34,710 nt of DNA from Alphaproteobacteria bacterium (GTDB taxonomy: Bacteria > Pseudomonadota > Alphaproteobacteria > RF32 > CAG-239), in the NCBI GenBank assembly GCA_015062345.1, contig SUUV01000016.1, forward strand, positions 1 through 34,710. The letters run 5' to 3'. Position 1 is the first letter of the stretch. Every line of letters starts with the position of its first letter. Both the position numbers and the translations under genes were made by a program. Under the pieces are notes generated by a model that saw nothing but the letters and a program-made list of their open reading frames with translations, did no database searches and was not told the origin of the DNA. Below are positions 33,155 to 34,710 of this stretch, in pieces.

Positions 33155-34321
33155 TTACTTCTGCGCATATGTTTTGTTCGGGTTAAAAGAGGTTACCATA
33201 CACGATTGATTGTTTTTCTTTAACATCAAACAAGCATTTTGAGCATAATCTTTGGCAACACCGGTTAATTGCGAACGATAAATGGTTTTCCCGCCTGAAA
33301 CGGATTTTTCAACATTGATATTTTTAAATGCAAACTTGCCGGCTAACTTGTTTTTAATACTTTGGGCATGGTTTTGAGCTTTGGCATAACTTCCAAAAGC
33401 GCCAATTTGAATTCCCCAATTTCCTTTAGAGTCCTTAACTTTGGGAATGTATGAAGATTTTGAAACGGTTTTCTTGTTGTCTTGATTAAGTGCCAAAGCA
33501 AGCTTTTTGTTATCTATTTTATTTGAAATTTTTATCTCGTTCAGGGCTTTTTCCATCATAAGAGCAACTTTTTTATCTCTTAAATTTTGTTGGTCGTGTC
33601 CCATGGTAACTGCAATGATACGATGATTGTCCCTGATGGCCGAAGTTACAATGTTAAATCCGGCTGCTGCGGTATATCCTGTTTTCATACCGTCGGCACC
33701 TTCAAAATCTTTCAAGAGTGTGTTATGAGAAACATATTTTTTGCCTTCATACTCAAAACTTTGAATCGAAAACCAAGAATAATATTGCGGAAAATGATGA
33801 TATAAAGCAGAGGCCAATATTGCCATATCTCTTGCGGTGGTTTTTTGCTGACTGTGTGGCAAACCCGAAGCATTTTTAAAGGTTGTGTTTTTCATGCCGA
33901 GTTTTTTTGCGGTATCGGTCATCAAAATTGCAAAAGCTTTTTCGTCTTTAGCCAGCGATTCGCCTAAAACCGTTGCGCAATCGTTAGCTGATTTTACAAT
34001 GGTTGCTATAATGGCAGTTTTTACATCTATGGTTTTACCCGGAGTTAAACCCAGTCTTGAAGGTGAACGATTGGCCGCCGTATGTGAAATTTTTAAACTA
34101 TCATCAAGTCTTAATTCGCCTTTTTCAAGAGCGGTAAATGTTAAATATAAAGTCATCAGTTTGGTTAATGATGCCGGATATCGAAGCGAGTCGGCATTGT
34201 CTTCATACAATACATTACCGCTTTTGGCATCAATCATAATAGATGATGTTGCGGCATATGTTTTGGAAAAACAAACAGATAACATTGTGGCAATTAACAG
34301 TAAAATTTTTGCTTTTTTCAT
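33155..34321 (-). CDS. D-alanyl-D-alanine carboxypeptidase with SPOR domain
   Basis: A 388-residue penicillin-binding protein of the low-molecular-weight class (DacF/PBP5-like), trimming peptide stems of peptidoglycan in the periplasm. A signal peptide ends near TYA (residues 21-23). Catalytic motifs are SLTK (Ser51, Lys54), SAN (111-113) and KTG (213-215). The C-terminal part is not the amphipathic PBP5 anchor but a SPOR domain (about 301-380, GNWGIQIGAFGSYAKAQNHA), which binds denuded septal glycan and should direct the enzyme to the division site. GAGTG precedes the ATG. Being next to a MipZ-like gene, it forms a division-linked pair. Confidence 0.92.
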   Translation of the reverse strand: MKKAKILLLIATMLSVCFSKTYAATSSIMIDAKSGNVLYEDNADSLRYPASLTKLMTLYLTFTALEKGELRLDDSLKISHTAANRSPSRLGLTPGKTIDVKTAIIATIVKSANDCATVLGESLAKDEKAFAILMTDTAKKLGMKNTTFKNASGLPHSQQKTTARDMAILASALYHHFPQYYSWFSIQSFEYEGKKYVSHNTLLKDFEGADGMKTGYTAAAGFNIVTSAIRDNHRIIAVTMGHDQQNLRDKKVALMMEKALNEIKISNKIDNKKLALALNQDNKKTVSKSSYIPKVKDSKGNWGIQIGAFGSYAKAQNHAQSIKNKLAGKFAFKNINVEKSVSGGKTIYRSQLTGVAKDYAQNACLMLKKNNQSCMVTSFNPNKTYAQK

Positions 34322-34349
34322 TTGTTACACTCTTTTAGGTTTTAAAAAT

Positions 34350-34378
34350 TTTATCATCAGCAAATACCATAACCGCAA
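34350..34378 (-). promoter_or_regulatory. Candidate promoter for the carboxypeptidase-mipZ pair
   Basis: On the minus strand TTGCGG (34378-34373), 17-nt spacer, GATAAA (34355-34350), about 28 nt ahead of the start codon. Confidence 0.5.
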
Positions 34379-34438
34379 AAATCAAATAAAGAGTTAATAA
34401 GTTTGAAAAAATATTTTTATAAATTGTGTTCTTTTTTG

Positions 34439-34467
34439 TTGACTTTAGTAAATATTGTTAGTAAAAG
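34439..34467 (+). promoter_or_regulatory. Promoter of tRNA-His
   Basis: TTGACT (34439-34444), 17-nt spacer, TAAAAG (34462-34467). The start would be a few bases before the mature tRNA. Confidence 0.65.
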
Positions 34468-34479
34468 CAATCTATCAAT

Positions 34480-34556
34480 GGCGAACGTAGCTCAGTTGGT
34501 AGAGCCCCGGTTTGTGGTACCGGTTGTCGTCGGTTCGAGCCCGATCGTTCGCCCCA
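34480..34556 (+). tRNA. tRNA-His (GTG)
   Basis: Full cloverleaf. The acceptor stem is GCGAACG (34481-34487) with CGTTCGC (34546-34552), the D arm GCTC..GAGC, the anticodon stem CCGGT with ACCGG, and the loop TTGTGGT with anticodon GTG at 34514-34516. The T arm is CGGTTCGAGCCCG. G at 34480 can serve as the extra G-1 opposite discriminator C (34553), a histidine identity element. CCA is encoded (34554-34556). Confidence 0.97.
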
Positions 34557-34561
34557 GATAT

Positions 34562-34587
34562 AGCCTTGCATTATGCAGGGCTTTTTT
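34562..34587 (+). terminator. Intrinsic terminator after tRNA-His
   Basis: AGCCTTGCA (34562-34570) pairs with TGCAGGGCT (34574-34582), including one G:T, followed by a T-run. Confidence 0.9.
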
Positions 34588-34597
34588 GTGCCCTAAA

Positions 34598-34618
34598 ACC
34601 CCGCGTTAGACGCGGGGT
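34598..34618. repeat. GC-rich palindrome
   Basis: ACCCCGCG (34598-34605) pairs perfectly with CGCGGGGT (34611-34618), loop TTAGA. There is no T-run. It is much more GC-rich than its surroundings, as REP-type elements often are. Confidence 0.55.
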
Positions 34619-34653
34619 ACGGTGAAGCTTATAGCGATGGAGTTGTCAAATAG

Positions 34654-34708
34654 CTCCAATTAGGTTATAATTTTGCGGTCTGCCAAGACGCAAAAAACCT
34701 AATTGGAG
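34654..34708. repeat. Long inverted repeat at the window edge
   Basis: CTCCAATTAGGTT (34654-34666) is the perfect complement of AACCTAATTGGAG (34696-34708). Inside, TTTTGC (34671-34676) pairs with GCAAAA (34690-34695) and GTC (34678-34680) with GAC (34687-34689). The whole is one 55-nt hairpin. TGGAG at 34639-34643 can also pair with CTCCA (34654-34658), an alternative fold. Nothing coding is visible; the element may continue in function with sequence beyond the window. Confidence 0.65.
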
Positions 34709-34710
34709 GT

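Overview
The window is about 34.7 kb of an AT-rich (roughly one-third GC) alphaproteobacterial chromosome. The assignment rests on lineage markers seen together: CcrM (GANTC methylase), CckA (hybrid cell-cycle kinase), an HdaA-type DnaA regulator, a MipZ-like ATPase, AddA/AddB instead of RecBCD, and an F0 operon with paired b and b' subunits and no F1 genes. The low GC and compact layout would fit one of the uncultured host- or gut-associated alphaproteobacterial lineages, but the exact order cannot be settled from this sequence. Several genes start with TTG behind a good ribosome-binding site (addA, the DsbA-like gene, the EamA transporter).

Layout. 1-722: 3' end of a 23S rRNA, a 5S rRNA inside a long processing stem, and the rRNA terminator. 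737-4086: a secreted hypothetical protein, a non-coding stretch with two palindromic repeats, then ygiW plus a QseBC/PmrAB-like two-component system behind a textbook PmrA-type direct repeat. 4091-13690 (minus strand): an orphan PilT/DotB-like ATPase and a compact block aroK-rph-rdgB-addB-addA-trxA. 13776-18541 (plus): a small membrane protein, xerD, a DciA/DUF721 gene, a DsbA-like thiol oxidoreductase, and atpI-B-E-F'-F. 18554-22017: a stand-alone hypothetical gene with its own promoter and terminator, cca, a GC-shifted orphan and an EamA transporter. 22271-26079: ccrM, two tandem ppx/gppA paralogs and rlmE. 26089-27444: an internally duplicated hypothetical protein, two tandem copies of a structured RNA, and a small HTH protein. 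27442-34321 (minus): hdaA, cckA, pgm, a degenerate mipZ and a D-Ala-D-Ala carboxypeptidase with a SPOR domain. 34439-34710: tRNA-His with promoter and terminator, then two strong hairpins up to the window edge.

How the genes work together. Four cell-cycle functions lie within 12 kb: DNA methylation (CcrM), CtrA phosphorelay (CckA), replication-initiation control (HdaA) and division-site placement (MipZ-like). DNA repair and chromosome maintenance are represented by AddAB, XerD and DciA, and RNA maturation by RNase PH, Cca and RlmE.

The most unusual item is the tandem pair of about 159-nt structured RNAs at 26726-26884 and 26941-27099. They are nearly identical except in one helix, where three base pairs differ by compensatory double substitutions. 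Each copy has its own -35/-10-like boxes and its own intrinsic terminator. I do not recognise the family.
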